Shown here piece by piece: positions 43,311-52,681 of a stretch of 64,000 nt of DNA. Within the stretch, counting starts at the first letter, position 1. The number at the start of each line of letters is the position of its first letter. Origin of the DNA: Peribacillus simplex NBRC 15720 = DSM 1321 (GTDB lineage: Bacteria; Bacillota; Bacilli; Bacillales; DSM-1321); NCBI RefSeq assembly GCF_002243645.1, contig NZ_CP017704.1, positions 2,333,501 through 2,397,500 of the forward strand, in the 5' to 3' direction. The notes under the pieces are model-generated. The model saw nothing but the letters and a program-made list of their open reading frames with translations, ran no database searches and was not told the DNA's origin. Made by a program: the position numbers and the translations under genes.

Positions 43311-44729
43311 TTAGACTGGAAGCTTTTTCCCGGCATCCGGCTTCAGCGCCGCATTATATCTGGCCCGTTTCAAGTATTGCCCTTTTCCAGCTTCGCCTAC
43401 AAATTGTTTGTCTTTAATGACGAATTGACCTCTCGATAAAACGGTAACCGGTTCACCTGTAATTTCCATACCTTCAAACGCATTATAATCCACAGCCATG
43501 TGATGAGTATCTGCAGAAATGGCCCTTTCAACTTTCGGGTCAAAAATGACAATATCAGCATCCGAACCTACTGCAATCGTCCCTTTCTTCGGAAATAATC
43601 CAAATAGTTTGGCAGCACGCGTAGATGTCATGTCGACGAATTGATTTAAGGTAATACGCTCTTTCATGACCCCTTCAGAAAAGAGGATACTCATGCGGTC
43701 CTCAATCGTTGGGCCGCCGTTCGGTATTTTCGTGAAATCTTCACGTCCAAGTTCCTTCTGTCCCTTAAAATCAAAAGAGCATTGATCGGAGCCGATCGTT
43801 TGCAGCTGTCCCGTTTTCAAAGCATTCCATAGCACTTCCTGGTTTTTCTTCTCCCTTAACGGCGGTGACCATACATACTTAGATCCTTCGAAGTGTGGCT
43901 TTTCAAGATAAGACTGGTCAAGAACCAAATATTGCGGACAAGTCTCCCCCCAAATATCCACCCCTTTATTTCTTGCTTCAGTGATCTTTTCCACCGCATC
44001 TTGACAGGTGACATGAACGACATAGAGCTGACCATTTGCCATCTCCGTCAGTTTAGCTGCCCGTCCAGTTGCTTCCCCTTCAAGTTCCGGAGGCCTTGTT
44101 AATGCATGATAAATTGGATCGGTGTTACCTTCAGCGAGCGCCTGCTTTGTAAGATAATCGATGACATCACCATTTTCAGCGTGAACCATGACAAGTGCGC
44201 CAAGTTCCTTTGCTTGCAACAAAGTGCGGTATAGCGTGGCATCATCAGCTTGAAAAACATTCTTGTAAGCCATGAACACTTTAAAGGAAGAAATCCCCTC
44301 ATTATCGATGATACTTGGCAACTCAGCCAATACATCATCATTAATCTCACTGATCATTAAATGAAAACCATAATCTATGGCCGCTTTTTCATTGGCCTTT
44401 TCATGCCATGTTTCAATTGCTTTCTTTAACGGCACCCCTTTTTCGGTCAGACAAAAGTCGATGATCGTTGTCGTGCCTCCATATGCAGCAGCGATCGTAC
44501 CCGTTTCATAATCATCCTTTGTCGTTGTCCCGCCAAACGGCATATCGAGATGGGTATGCGGATCAATGCCCCCCGGAAAAACATAAGCGCCTTTTGCATC
44601 AATGATTTCAGCCCCCTCAGCCGGCAGGTCCTTGCCAATCATTGCAATCTTCTCATTTTCAATCAATATATCCGCTTGATACGTATCTGCAGCGGTTGCT
44701 ATCGTTCCATTTTTAATGATTTTCTTCAT
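43311..44729 (-). CDS. hydA: Dihydropyrimidinase (hydantoinase)
   Basis: Opens dihydrouracil or dihydrothymine to the N-carbamoyl beta-amino acid, step two of the reductive pathway. A 472-residue cyclic amidohydrolase with the metal-binding GGIDPHTHLDMPFGG near residue 55, the probable carbamylated lysine in SFKVFMAYKN near residue 148, and later ligands in MVHAENGD and VVHVTC. The start at 44729 has GGAGGGG 7 bases away; the longer frame adds six residues without a better site. Lies between preA and the transporter. Confidence 0.93.
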   Translation of the reverse strand: MKKIIKNGTIATAADTYQADILIENEKIAMIGKDLPAEGAEIIDAKGAYVFPGGIDPHTHLDMPFGGTTTKDDYETGTIAAAYGGTTTIIDFCLTEKGVPLKKAIETWHEKANEKAAIDYGFHLMISEINDDVLAELPSIIDNEGISSFKVFMAYKNVFQADDATLYRTLLQAKELGALVMVHAENGDVIDYLTKQALAEGNTDPIYHALTRPPELEGEATGRAAKLTEMANGQLYVVHVTCQDAVEKITEARNKGVDIWGETCPQYLVLDQSYLEKPHFEGSKYVWSPPLREKKNQEVLWNALKTGQLQTIGSDQCSFDFKGQKELGREDFTKIPNGGPTIEDRMSILFSEGVMKERITLNQFVDMTSTRAAKLFGLFPKKGTIAVGSDADIVIFDPKVERAISADTHHMAVDYNAFEGMEITGEPVTVLSRGQFVIKDKQFVGEAGKGQYLKRARYNAALKPDAGKKLPV

Positions 44730-44743
44730 ATTCGACCCCTCCA

Positions 44744-46030
44744 TCATTTTACGAAATCAACACTTTCACTGCCTATGCCCCCAAGGAACGCTTGGCGTTC
44801 ATTCCACGTCATTGGCGGTAATTCATTTGTCAATTCGATCATATCGATCGCCCCATCGACCGGACAGACGATCGAGCAAAGATTACAGCCTACGCAATCT
44901 TCTTCGCGCACTCTCAAGAAGGAGCTGCCTGACGTGTCCTTTAACATATCTATACATTGATGAGATGTATCTTCACACGCAATATGGCATTTATTGCAGT
45001 TAATGCACACATCATTATTAATGCGCGCAACGACCTTATAATTAAGATCTAAATTCCCCCAATCGGAATAGCGCGGTACGGACTTACCGACAATATCCAT
45101 TACGGAAGAAATCCCTTTTTCATCAAGGTAATTGGACAGGCCATCAATCAAGTCTTCTATTATTCTAAAACCGTGATGCATGGCAGCCGTACAAATTTGC
45201 ACTCCAGTCGAACCCATCAATAAAAATTCCACAGTATCCTGCCAATTAGAAATGCCGCCTATTCCGGAAATGGGAACATTGATCATTTTATTCCTTGCAC
45301 ACTCTGCCACCATATTCAAAGCGATCGGCTTCACAGCTGGACCACAATACCCTCCGTGAGCCCCCTTACCGCCTACATGGGGAATCGTATTCCATGAATG
45401 GATATCCACTCCTGCCAAGCTGTTGATCGTATTGATCATGCTTATTGCATCCGCACCGCCGCGCACCGCCGCTTCAGCCGTAACCGTAATGTCGGTTATA
45501 TTGGGTGTAAGCTTGACGATGACAGGTTTGGATGCAGCTTCCTTCGCCCAGTATGTTTGCTTTTCGACAAGTTCGGGAACCTGTCCCGAAGCAGCTCCCA
45601 TCCCACGCTCTGCCATACCGTGCGGGCAGCCAAAGTTCAACTCGTAACCATCGACCCCTACATCTTCTATACGCTTGATGATTTCATGCCACTTTTCCTG
45701 TTGTGGCTCAACCATTACCGATGCAATGATTGCATGATCAGGGAACCTTTTCTTCGTTTCATATATTTCTTTCAGATTCACTTCAAGCGGACGATCCGTA
45801 ATCAATTCTATATTGTTGAACCCGGCAACTCTCTGTCCATTAAAACTGACCGCTGCAAAACGTGATGAGACATTCAGGATGGGATCACCCAATGTCTTCC
45901 AAACTGCTCCTCCCCAACCAGCTTCAAATGCGCGCTGGACTTGATAACCCGAATTAGTAGGTGGTGCTGAAGCAAGCCAAAAAGGATTGGGAGATTTAAT
46001 ACCTGCAAGATCAATTGATAAATCAGCCAT
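44744..46030 (-). CDS. preA: NAD-dependent dihydropyrimidine dehydrogenase subunit PreA
   Basis: Catalytic subunit that reduces uracil or thymine to the 5,6-dihydro form using electrons from PreT. A 428-residue protein: an FMN-binding TIM barrel of the dihydroorotate dehydrogenase family (residues 1-320, with NPFWLASAPPTNSGYQV and NFGCPHG) is followed by a C-terminal ferredoxin domain with two [4Fe-4S] motifs, CINCNKCHIAC (from about 337) and CVGCNLCSIVCP (about 375). AGGAGG lies 7 bases before the ATG at 46030. Confidence 0.95.
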   Translation of the reverse strand: MADLSIDLAGIKSPNPFWLASAPPTNSGYQVQRAFEAGWGGAVWKTLGDPILNVSSRFAAVSFNGQRVAGFNNIELITDRPLEVNLKEIYETKKRFPDHAIIASVMVEPQQEKWHEIIKRIEDVGVDGYELNFGCPHGMAERGMGAASGQVPELVEKQTYWAKEAASKPVIVKLTPNITDITVTAEAAVRGGADAISMINTINSLAGVDIHSWNTIPHVGGKGAHGGYCGPAVKPIALNMVAECARNKMINVPISGIGGISNWQDTVEFLLMGSTGVQICTAAMHHGFRIIEDLIDGLSNYLDEKGISSVMDIVGKSVPRYSDWGNLDLNYKVVARINNDVCINCNKCHIACEDTSHQCIDMLKDTSGSSFLRVREEDCVGCNLCSIVCPVDGAIDMIELTNELPPMTWNERQAFLGGIGSESVDFVK

Positions 46031-46056
46031 GATAAGCCTCCTAATTTTCATAGTTA

Positions 46057-47421
46057 TTAAACAATATCCACCGCTTCGCCCATCAAAATCGAGTCAATTT
46101 CATAGGCTGTCTTCTTCCCTTGCTGGGCAGCTGAAACAACCATTGCCTCACCTTGTCCTTTTCCGAAGACCACGTCACCGCACGCAAAGATCTTTTCATT
46201 CGATGTCCTGTAGGAATCACCCTCCAATATTACGACGCCATCATCATGTTGAATGCCGAACTGTTCAATCAATCCTACATACCTGGATTGGCCTATAGCA
46301 CGAATGACCCCACCGACTGGGATGACGAACTCTGAACCGGGAATTTGGACTGGACGGCGCCGGCCATCTTCCCCTGCCTCGCTTAGCACCATCTTTACGC
46401 ACTCGATGCCCGTTACTTGACCGCTTTCATCCGATAGGATCCTGGAGGGGGCAGTCAGCCAGTGAAACCCGACACCTTCTTGTTTGGCAAACTCAAATTC
46501 AAAATCATAGGCTGTCATTTCCTTTTGGGTCCGACGATAAATAATGCTCACCTGTTCGGCGCCCAGGCGTACAGAACAGGTCGCGGCATCGATCGCCGTG
46601 TTTCCAGCCCCTATTACCGCCATCTTCTTCCCAATGAATTTATCAGTGATTGCCCCTGTTTTCGTTGCTTTTACGAAATCGATTGCATCATAAACTTCAG
46701 CCAAATCCTCCCCTTCAATTCCAAGCTTAGGAACATCGGACATGCCGATCGCTAAAATGACCGCATCATAGTCGGCAGTCAGCTGATTTGCGGAAACATC
46801 CACTCCGACCCGTGTATTCGTTTTAATATCAACATCCAAACTCTTTACTTGTTCAACCTCCCAATAAGAAATGCTCTGAGGCAAACGGAACGATACAATT
46901 CCGTAAGTATTTAATCCGCCTGGATTCTTTTCCGCTTCGAAAATGGTTACACTGTAGCCAAGCAAGGCTAATTCCCTTGCTGCAGACAACCCCGCCGGAC
47001 CGCTTCCTACAATGGCAACCTTTTTGCCATTCTTCTTCCCGGCCTTGAATAGGGCTTGTTTATTTTGGATGGCCCAATCTGTGGAATAACGCTGGAGATC
47101 GCCAATCATGATTGGCTTTGTAGAATGGTTCAGGACACATGCCCCCTCACATAACTCTTCAGTCGGACATACCCGCGCACAGCTGGCACCGACAGGATTG
47201 GCCGTCATGATCGTCTTGGCAGATCCCTTAAAATTACCTGAAGCTATCTTCTTAATAAAACCTGGAATATCTATTCCGGTCGGACAGGCTTGGATACATG
47301 GAGCATCGTAGCAGTATAAACATCGATTCGATTCTTCCAAAGCTTCCCTTGGGGATAAACCCCTCTCCGCTTCCTGAAAGTTAATCTCTAGGCCACCTTT
47401 TAACGGGCTCGTCATACTCAT
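46057..47421 (-). CDS. preT: Dihydropyrimidine dehydrogenase subunit PreT (FAD/Fe-S)
   Basis: Electron-input subunit, 454 residues. The N-terminal Fe-S part has RCLYCYDAPCIQACP and CARVCPTEELCEGAC; the following two-dinucleotide-binding fold has VAIVGSGPAGLSAARELA (FAD, about residue 134) and MAVIGAGNTAIDAATCSVRLGA (NAD(P), about residue 270). It passes electrons from NADH to PreA. Resembles the small subunit of glutamate synthase. GGAGAAATAGTGG precedes the ATG. First gene of the preT-preA-hydA-NCS1 operon. Confidence 0.94.
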   Translation of the reverse strand: MSMTSPLKGGLEINFQEAERGLSPREALEESNRCLYCYDAPCIQACPTGIDIPGFIKKIASGNFKGSAKTIMTANPVGASCARVCPTEELCEGACVLNHSTKPIMIGDLQRYSTDWAIQNKQALFKAGKKNGKKVAIVGSGPAGLSAARELALLGYSVTIFEAEKNPGGLNTYGIVSFRLPQSISYWEVEQVKSLDVDIKTNTRVGVDVSANQLTADYDAVILAIGMSDVPKLGIEGEDLAEVYDAIDFVKATKTGAITDKFIGKKMAVIGAGNTAIDAATCSVRLGAEQVSIIYRRTQKEMTAYDFEFEFAKQEGVGFHWLTAPSRILSDESGQVTGIECVKMVLSEAGEDGRRRPVQIPGSEFVIPVGGVIRAIGQSRYVGLIEQFGIQHDDGVVILEGDSYRTSNEKIFACGDVVFGKGQGEAMVVSAAQQGKKTAYEIDSILMGEAVDIV

Positions 47422-47770
47422 CCACTATTTCTCCTTCCAAAAATTTATTTTGAAAAATAAAAAGGGAGGAATTGCATTCATTTCTCTCTACTGTCCTCAT
47501 ATTAAAAGCATTGCCAACATGATTTTTCAATTTATTCAACAAACAGTCATGGCGATTTCCTAGCCAAAATTCTCTCGTTCCGTTTATTATTATTTTCTAT
47601 CATTCTCTCACTGGTCACGCCTCGGTCCCTGCTTCCTTCGGCCACAAAAAGCCCCCCCTACTAATCTTAAAAACTCAAATCCTGATGATGGATCAGAGAA
47701 TTGAGTATTCTTTATTTTATAATGTTAAAAAGCAAGTTACATTATACAAAGTGTAAAGTATTTCCATCTG
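47422..47770 (-). promoter_or_regulatory. Long leader of the pyrimidine operon with hairpin
   Basis: On the minus strand TATAAT near 47735-47740 could be the -10 of the operon, with no good -35, which would suit an activated promoter. The resulting ~300-base leader holds a hairpin (47673-47706, ACTCAA...TTGAGT with inner CTGAT/ATCAG) followed by TTTTTAAG, a possible attenuator. A short palindrome ACATAT-GCA-ATATGT is just upstream (about 47772-47786). All of this is tentative. Confidence 0.35.
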
Positions 47771-47904
47771 GCACATATGCAATATGTAATATTCATGTTA
47801 TATTTCCTAACAATAAGTGATAAACATCGGCATTTTTCTACATTCAAACTTACTTTTAATCATACTTACTGATACTCTTTGGATGATTTGTTCTGAAAAC
47901 ATAC

Positions 47905-48109
47905 TTATCAACACTTTGTCCACATAAAAAAAGCCCAGAAACTCAATCCTTGGTTTCCTGGGGCTTTTCAATTTTATCCACAACTTATTCACATATTATA
48001 TGGCATTATTCTCTTTGTTTTTGCGGAACAGAAGCATTTCGACAAAAGTTATCCACATTAACAAATCGACTTTTTCACTTATCAACAAACCGTAAACAAT
48101 TTATCAACA
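47905..48109 (+). promoter_or_regulatory. Cluster of seven DnaA-box-like 9-mers
   Basis: Seven 9-mers in the same orientation: TTATCAACA (47905), TTGTCCACA (47916), TTATCCACA (47974), TTATTCACA (47985), TTATCCACA (48049), TTATCAACA (48079) and TTATCAACA (48101). Three fit TTATNCACA exactly and four have one change. Spacings of 11, 11 and 22 bp put neighbours on the same face of the helix. There is no dnaA, dnaN or unwinding region nearby, so this is not oriC but looks like a secondary DnaA-binding cluster. Confidence 0.7.
47926..47970 (-). terminator. Terminator of hflX
   Basis: On the minus strand AAAAGCCCCAGGAAAC pairs with GTTTCTGGGCTTTT with minor bulges and ends in a T-run. It lies between DnaA boxes 2 and 3, about 150 bp after the stop codon. 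Confidence 0.75.
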
Positions 48110-48116
48110 GGCAGGT

Positions 48117-49382
48117 TCATTTTGGATGAATAACGTATCGTTTATATTTCTCATAATCCGTTTTCTTGCACTCAAGCTTTATTCGATAACCGTTTTCCTC
48201 ATATTCAGTTTCCGTTATGTGACCATTTTCATTGAAATAAGAAACCAGCTGCCCTTGATCAAATGGAATCAGCATTTCACAGTGAGTATAGTCGACAAAA
48301 ATATGCTTGCGAATTTGATCTATCAATTCCTCGATGCCGACTTTGTTTTTTGCTGACATATACACAGAGCCACGATTAACCTGAGGGATATCCAATTCGG
48401 TAAGGTCCGCTTTATTATAGGCAAAAATCGTTGGAATCCCTTTTATGCCTATCTCGTTTAAAGTCTTATCCGTTATCTCTATTTGCTGCTCATGATTAGG
48501 ATTGGAAAAATCGACAACATGGATCAACAGATCCGCTTCTACCACTTCTTCCAATGTGGATCGGAATGCTTTCACTAGATGATGGGGCAATTTAGACACA
48601 AATCCCACTGTATCCGTCAATAAAAATTCCTTTTTATCCGGTAGTGGAATGTTTCTTACGGATGTCTCAAGCGTAGCGAACAGCATATCCTTCTCCAACA
48701 CCCGCTTCTCGGCTGTTGGATGGAACATCTCAATCAGAGCATTCATGATCGAAGATTTACCTGCATTGGTATAACCGACTAAGGATACGACAGGGATGGC
48801 ATTCTTTTTCCGCTGTTTCCTCTGCGTTTGCCGGTGCGCAACAAGGTCTTCCAGTTCTTTATTCAAAACACTTATATTTTCCTCGATTCTCCTGCGGTCA
48901 AGCTCTAACTGCTTTTCACCTGCTCCTTTGTTCGTACCGACTCCGCCACTCTGACGCCCTAATGACTCCCTCAAGCCAACGAGACGCGGGAGCATATACT
49001 GAAGCTTTGCCACTTCTACCTGAAGCTGTGCTTCCTTCGTTTTCGCCCGATGCGCGAAGATGTCCAGAATCAAGATTGTCCGGTCGATCACCTTGCAATC
49101 CATGTCCCTCTCCAGATTACGAAGTTGCGAAGGGGAGAGTTGATCATTAAAAATGACGACATTAGCTTCTTTATACTCAACGAGATTTTTTACTTCCTCG
49201 ATCTTCCCGGTACCAATAAAATGTGATGAGTTCACCCGATGCAAATTTTGTGTGATGGTCCCTGCAACCTCTACCTCACATGCTTCCGTTAAATTGGCCA
49301 ATTCCTCCATTGAATACTCAAAATCCTTTTGACCGTTGAGATTAACTCCAACCAAGATTGCCCTCTGCTGTAATTCCATCAT
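48117..49382 (-). CDS. hflX: Ribosome-associated GTPase HflX
   Basis: A 421-residue GTPase that binds and splits stalled or hibernating 70S ribosomes under stress. The N-terminal glycine-rich HflX domain includes HFIGTGKIEEV and RLVGLRESLGRQSGGVGTNKGAGEKQLELDRRRI; the G domain from ~200 has VGYTNAGKSS (G1), DTVGFVSKLP (G3) and NKADL (G4). Adjacent ATGs at 49382 and 49379 share a weak GGGATT site. Product matches B. subtilis YnbA. Its 3' flank carries the DnaA-box cluster. Confidence 0.95.
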   Translation of the reverse strand: MMELQQRAILVGVNLNGQKDFEYSMEELANLTEACEVEVAGTITQNLHRVNSSHFIGTGKIEEVKNLVEYKEANVVIFNDQLSPSQLRNLERDMDCKVIDRTILILDIFAHRAKTKEAQLQVEVAKLQYMLPRLVGLRESLGRQSGGVGTNKGAGEKQLELDRRRIEENISVLNKELEDLVAHRQTQRKQRKKNAIPVVSLVGYTNAGKSSIMNALIEMFHPTAEKRVLEKDMLFATLETSVRNIPLPDKKEFLLTDTVGFVSKLPHHLVKAFRSTLEEVVEADLLIHVVDFSNPNHEQQIEITDKTLNEIGIKGIPTIFAYNKADLTELDIPQVNRGSVYMSAKNKVGIEELIDQIRKHIFVDYTHCEMLIPFDQGQLVSYFNENGHITETEYEENGYRIKLECKKTDYEKYKRYVIHPK

Positions 49383-49621
49383 TTCAAATCCCTTCCGTAC
49401 ATACCTTACTCCCTATATTATACTTCAACAAACGTATCATGCTGCCTAAAAGCCAGCCACATTGTAGCAAACCAGACATCACTTGCATAACGATTGCTGC
49501 CCAAGCAAGTGTTTTTATTCGACTTCCTTTTACTAAAAAAGAAAATTCAACAAAAAAAATAACAGGACCGATTAATTTTTTTCAAAGTTTCACATGAAAC
49601 AATTGGAAGCTCATAAATAAA

Positions 49622-49658
49622 AGCTCCCTGGTGCACCTTAAGATGCACCAGGGAGCCA
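49622..49658. terminator. Terminator of cadA
   Basis: GCTCCCTGGTGCA / TGCACCAGGGAGC, a 13-bp perfect stem; on the minus strand followed by TTTTATTT. Confidence 0.92.
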
Positions 49659-49666
49659 ATATTATT

Positions 49667-51793
49667 CTATTCTTTTATTCTCAATAACCTAAGACTATTC
49701 AATGTAACTAATAACGTCGCACCCATGTCGGCAAAAATCGCCATCCAAAGTGTTAACCAGCCCGGCGCTATCAATAATAAGGCCAGGATTTTAATCACCA
49801 ATGAAAACGTGATGTTCTGCTTAATGATTTTTAATGTTTTGCGGCTTAAGCTGATTGTATAAGGCAGCTTCGATAAGTCATCACCCATTAAGGCAATATC
49901 GGCTGTTTCAAGGGCCGTATCTGTACCCGCCCCGCCCATTGCGATTCCTACCGTGGAAGCTGCCAAGGCCGGAGCATCATTGACACCATCGCCTACCATG
50001 GCCACTCGGTCATATTTTTGTTTCCATTGTTTGATGATGCCCAATTTATCTTGTGGCAATAGCTCCGCCTCGATCTCATGAACGCCAGCTGCCGCTCCAA
50101 TTGCTTTTGCAGTTCCGATATTATCCCCGGTCAGCATGATCGTTTTTTCAATGCCCAATGCATGCAGTTTCCGAATTGCTTCCTTACTGCTTTCCCTTAT
50201 TTCATCAGACACCGCGATGAGTGCCAGGAGCTTCACTTGATCGCCAAGCACCATAACCGTTTTCCCTGTATTTTGATAGCCGCTGATTAATTTAAGCACC
50301 TCATCAGAGAAAACTAAACCTGCCTCTTCTTCAAAAAGGTCGGGTTTACCAATGTAATAGATTCCTTGATTGATTTTCCCTTTTATACCTTTACCGGTGA
50401 TCGCAGTAAAATCCTCTACCAATAAAGAATGATAGTCCACATCGTGGTTTTCAGCCTTTTGAAGAATGGCCGTGGCAAGGGGGTGCTGTGATCTGCTTTC
50501 TAAAGCAGCAGCGATAGCCAGCACGTCCTGTTCATTCAACTCATCAGATAACACTGTGAAATCAGTCACTTCAGGTACGCCCTTTGTTAGGGTACCCGTT
50601 TTGTCAAATGCAATCGCCTTTAAGGCTCCTGCTTCCTCCAAATGGACCCCGCCTTTAATCAGCACACCATGTTTCGCAGCATTTCCGATAGCTGTCACAA
50701 TGGCGACGGGCGTAGAAATGACCAAAGCACAAGGACAACCGACAACCAGTACAGCCAACCCCCGGTAAATCCATTCACTCCAATCCCCGTTCATCACAAT
50801 CGGGGGTAACACGGCAATGGCCAAGGCAATGAGCATAATGGCCGGCGTATAGAATTTTGCGAATTTATCCACGAAGGCTTGGGAAGGGGCCTTTTCGGCC
50901 TGTGCTTCTTCCACAAGGTGGATGATTTTTGCAATCGTCGTATCCTCAACTCGCTTCGTGACTTCCACTTCGAGCAACCCTTCACCATTTAAGGTTCCTG
51001 CAAATACTTCACCCTCAACCGTTTTAAAAACCGGCTCGGATTCCCCAGTAATGGCCGCTTGATTAAGTGTCGAGGCCCCTTTCATGATCCTGCCATCCAT
51101 AGCAAGCTTTTGACCCGGTTTAACGATCATGATGTCGCCCACTTCAATCTCATCGACAGCAACCATCATTTCGTGATGCCCCCTACGGATCAAGGCTTCT
51201 TTAGGTGCGATGTTCATTAATGATTCTATAGAATTACGGGCCTTATCCATCGAATATTTTTCCAGTGCTTCACTTATCGCAAATAGGATGACGACGGTCG
51301 CCCCCTCGCCCCATTCACCAAGCACGGCCGCCCCGATGATGGCAACCGTCATAAGGGTGTGCATATCAAAGCGAAGTCTGACAAGATTTTTCAATCCATT
51401 GACAAATAATGAATATCCTCCAACTATGATTGCAGCTGCATAACCGATTACCGGCATTATGCTTCCATCAGCATATCGACTATCCAATATCCAGCTGATT
51501 AGCAAAAGGATAACCGAGAACACCACTTTAATATTTTCTTTTTGTTTCCAAAATGGTTCCCTTTGCTTTACCTGTTCCTGGTCACCGCGGATCTTCAGGT
51601 TATCAAAAGCCCCCGCCTTTTCAATCTCTTCGATAGTCGCGCTGCCCTGTACCGAAATCTTCGAGGCGCCAAAGTTGATTTTGGCATCCTTCACACCCTC
51701 TAGTTCACGGACATTGTTCTCAAATTTAGCCGCACAATTCGTGCAGGATAGACCCTGGATACGATATGTTTTCACTAATGGGGAATCAGCCAT
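49667..51793 (-). CDS. cadA: Cd2+/Zn2+/Pb2+-exporting P-type ATPase CadA
   Basis: A 708-residue P1B-type ATPase that pumps divalent soft metals out of the cell. An N-terminal heavy-metal domain has [12 protein letters not shown] (residues ~14-25). Eight membrane helices follow, with the metal-selecting CPCAL in helix 6 near residue 353, the phosphorylated aspartate in DKTGTLT near residue 396, and [12 protein letters not shown] near residue 600. CPC with a conserved late KIxxxL-type region fits zinc/cadmium rather than copper. AGGAGG lies upstream and the start overlaps the cadC end by 8 bases. Confidence 0.95.
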   Translation of the reverse strand: MADSPLVKTYRIQGLSCTNCAAKFENNVRELEGVKDAKINFGASKISVQGSATIEEIEKAGAFDNLKIRGDQEQVKQREPFWKQKENIKVVFSVILLLISWILDSRYADGSIMPVIGYAAAIIVGGYSLFVNGLKNLVRLRFDMHTLMTVAIIGAAVLGEWGEGATVVILFAISEALEKYSMDKARNSIESLMNIAPKEALIRRGHHEMMVAVDEIEVGDIMIVKPGQKLAMDGRIMKGASTLNQAAITGESEPVFKTVEGEVFAGTLNGEGLLEVEVTKRVEDTTIAKIIHLVEEAQAEKAPSQAFVDKFAKFYTPAIMLIALAIAVLPPIVMNGDWSEWIYRGLAVLVVGCPCALVISTPVAIVTAIGNAAKHGVLIKGGVHLEEAGALKAIAFDKTGTLTKGVPEVTDFTVLSDELNEQDVLAIAAALESRSQHPLATAILQKAENHDVDYHSLLVEDFTAITGKGIKGKINQGIYYIGKPDLFEEEAGLVFSDEVLKLISGYQNTGKTVMVLGDQVKLLALIAVSDEIRESSKEAIRKLHALGIEKTIMLTGDNIGTAKAIGAAAGVHEIEAELLPQDKLGIIKQWKQKYDRVAMVGDGVNDAPALAASTVGIAMGGAGTDTALETADIALMGDDLSKLPYTISLSRKTLKIIKQNITFSLVIKILALLLIAPGWLTLWMAIFADMGATLLVTLNSLRLLRIKE

Positions 51794-52157
51794 CGACCCT
51801 TACCTCCTGCTGATGTTCTAATGCAATGAGAATTAATTGCTTTATATGGTGATCATCCAAAGAATAAAAAGCCAACTTTCCTTCTTTTCGGTATTTTACG
51901 ATTGCGTGTTTATAAAGGGTACGAAGATGATGTGACGTTGTCGCCATCGAAGCACCAATGATATTGGCCAGATCGCACACACACAATTCCTCATCCGTAC
52001 AGAGCGCATAAGCTATCTTCGCCCTATTTTCATCGCCTATAACCTTAAACAGCTTCGACATGCTTGATATATTCACCTGGCTCATTTCCTCTTGAATGCG
52101 ATTAACCTTCACTTCATCATGCAGGTGGACATCACATATATCTTTCAGTTCCGTCAT
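51786..52157 (-). CDS. cadC: ArsR/SmtB-family metal-sensing repressor CadC
   Basis: A 123-residue winged-helix repressor that releases DNA when cadmium, lead or zinc binds. [25 protein letters not shown] carries the alpha-3 CxC metal site and the recognition helix, and an N-terminal cysteine in KDICDVH supplies a further ligand, as in S. aureus CadC. The C-terminal DDHHIKQLI segment has the second, histidine-type site. The start at 52157 has GAGGTG 7 bases before it, and the longer frame does not. Two ATTCAAAT-type operators lie upstream. Confidence 0.93.
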   Translation of the reverse strand: MTELKDICDVHLHDEVKVNRIQEEMSQVNISSMSKLFKVIGDENRAKIAYALCTDEELCVCDLANIIGASMATTSHHLRTLYKHAIVKYRKEGKLAFYSLDDHHIKQLILIALEHQQEVRVDG

Positions 52158-52172
52158 CTTCTCACACCTCTC

Positions 52173-52236
52173 ATTCAAATCTTCGTTTGATTATAATATA
52201 ACATAATTCCCTGAATATTCAAATCTATATTTGAAT
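52173..52236. promoter_or_regulatory. CadC operators
   Basis: ATTCAAAT-CTAT-ATTTGAAT (52217-52236) is a perfect 8-bp inverted repeat of the CadC/SmtB operator type; a weaker ATTCAAATCTTCGTTTGATT lies at 52173-52192. Both overlap the cadCA promoter region. Confidence 0.8.
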
Positions 52237-52274
52237 GTATAAGCATCTTTTCTCCTTCCTCCAAGTTAGTGAAA

Positions 52275-52310
52275 GGGCCCATATGTCTTTATATGTGGGC
52301 CATCGTTTTT
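52275..52310 (+). terminator. Hairpin with T-tail, plus strand
   Basis: GGCCCATAT and ATATGTGGGCC pair around a short loop and are followed by GTTTTTTG. No plus-strand gene is visible upstream of it, so what it ends is unclear. Confidence 0.6.
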
Positions 52311-52421
52311 TGTTTCACTTCGGAGTTGCTCCCCTGGAATTTTGCTGAACAAAAAGGTCATGCTGTCCTCTTTCCAGGAACCCCATGAATCTCCTGATAT
52401 CCAAACTTCTATCTTCATGCG

Positions 52422-52500
52422 AAAAAAAAGAAGGGACATAAATTCACGTCCCTTCAATCCAATGATTTCAGTAATTACCTATCGATACCTTGATAAGTAT
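52422..52500 (-). ncRNA. Candidate small RNA, minus strand
   Basis: A possible -10 (TATTATACT near 52500-52508, minus strand) is followed ~75 bases later by a terminator-like hairpin GAAGGGAC / GTCCCTTC (52430-52455) and eight T. No good open reading frame is present. No convincing -35 is visible. Confidence 0.3.
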
Positions 52501-52539
52501 AATATATTTAATTTAGTATTTTTTAGAAACTATGATATA

Positions 52540-52612
52540 CTTAGTCAAACCTTTTTAGCGTTTTACTTTACTTGTACCATTTACCCTGCTTATCGTTGAG
52601 CAGGGTTTTTTG
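52540..52612 (+). ncRNA. Candidate small RNA, plus strand
   Basis: An extended -10 (TGATATACT, about 52533-52541) is followed by ~65 bases and a strong terminator ACCCTGCT / AGCAGGGT with T6 (about 52582-52612). No reading frame with a ribosome binding site. It may be a small RNA divergent from the minus-strand candidate. Confidence 0.35.
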
Positions 52613-52632
52613 TTATGTATTTTCACAAAACA

Positions 52633-52672
52633 AAAAAAGACAGACCCTATAACAAGGGTCCGTCTTTTTTTG
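52633..52672. terminator. Terminator of cspC
   Basis: AAAAAGACAGACCCT / AGGGTCCGTCTTTTT stem with T-runs on both strands. Confidence 0.88.
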
Positions 52673-52681
52673 TTTTTGAAA

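Noticed and set aside
47490..47530. TTGGCA on the minus strand as a possible SigL (sigma-54) promoter for preT
   Set aside because: The -12 element TTGC is missing at the required spacing and no bEBP gene is near.
47905..48109. DnaA-box cluster as oriC
   Set aside because: No dnaA, dnaN, rpmH or AT-rich 13-mer unwinding region nearby; a secondary cluster is the better reading.
52266..52457. Minus-strand 63-codon frame
   Set aside because: It begins inside a terminator hairpin and has no ribosome binding site; more likely non-coding.
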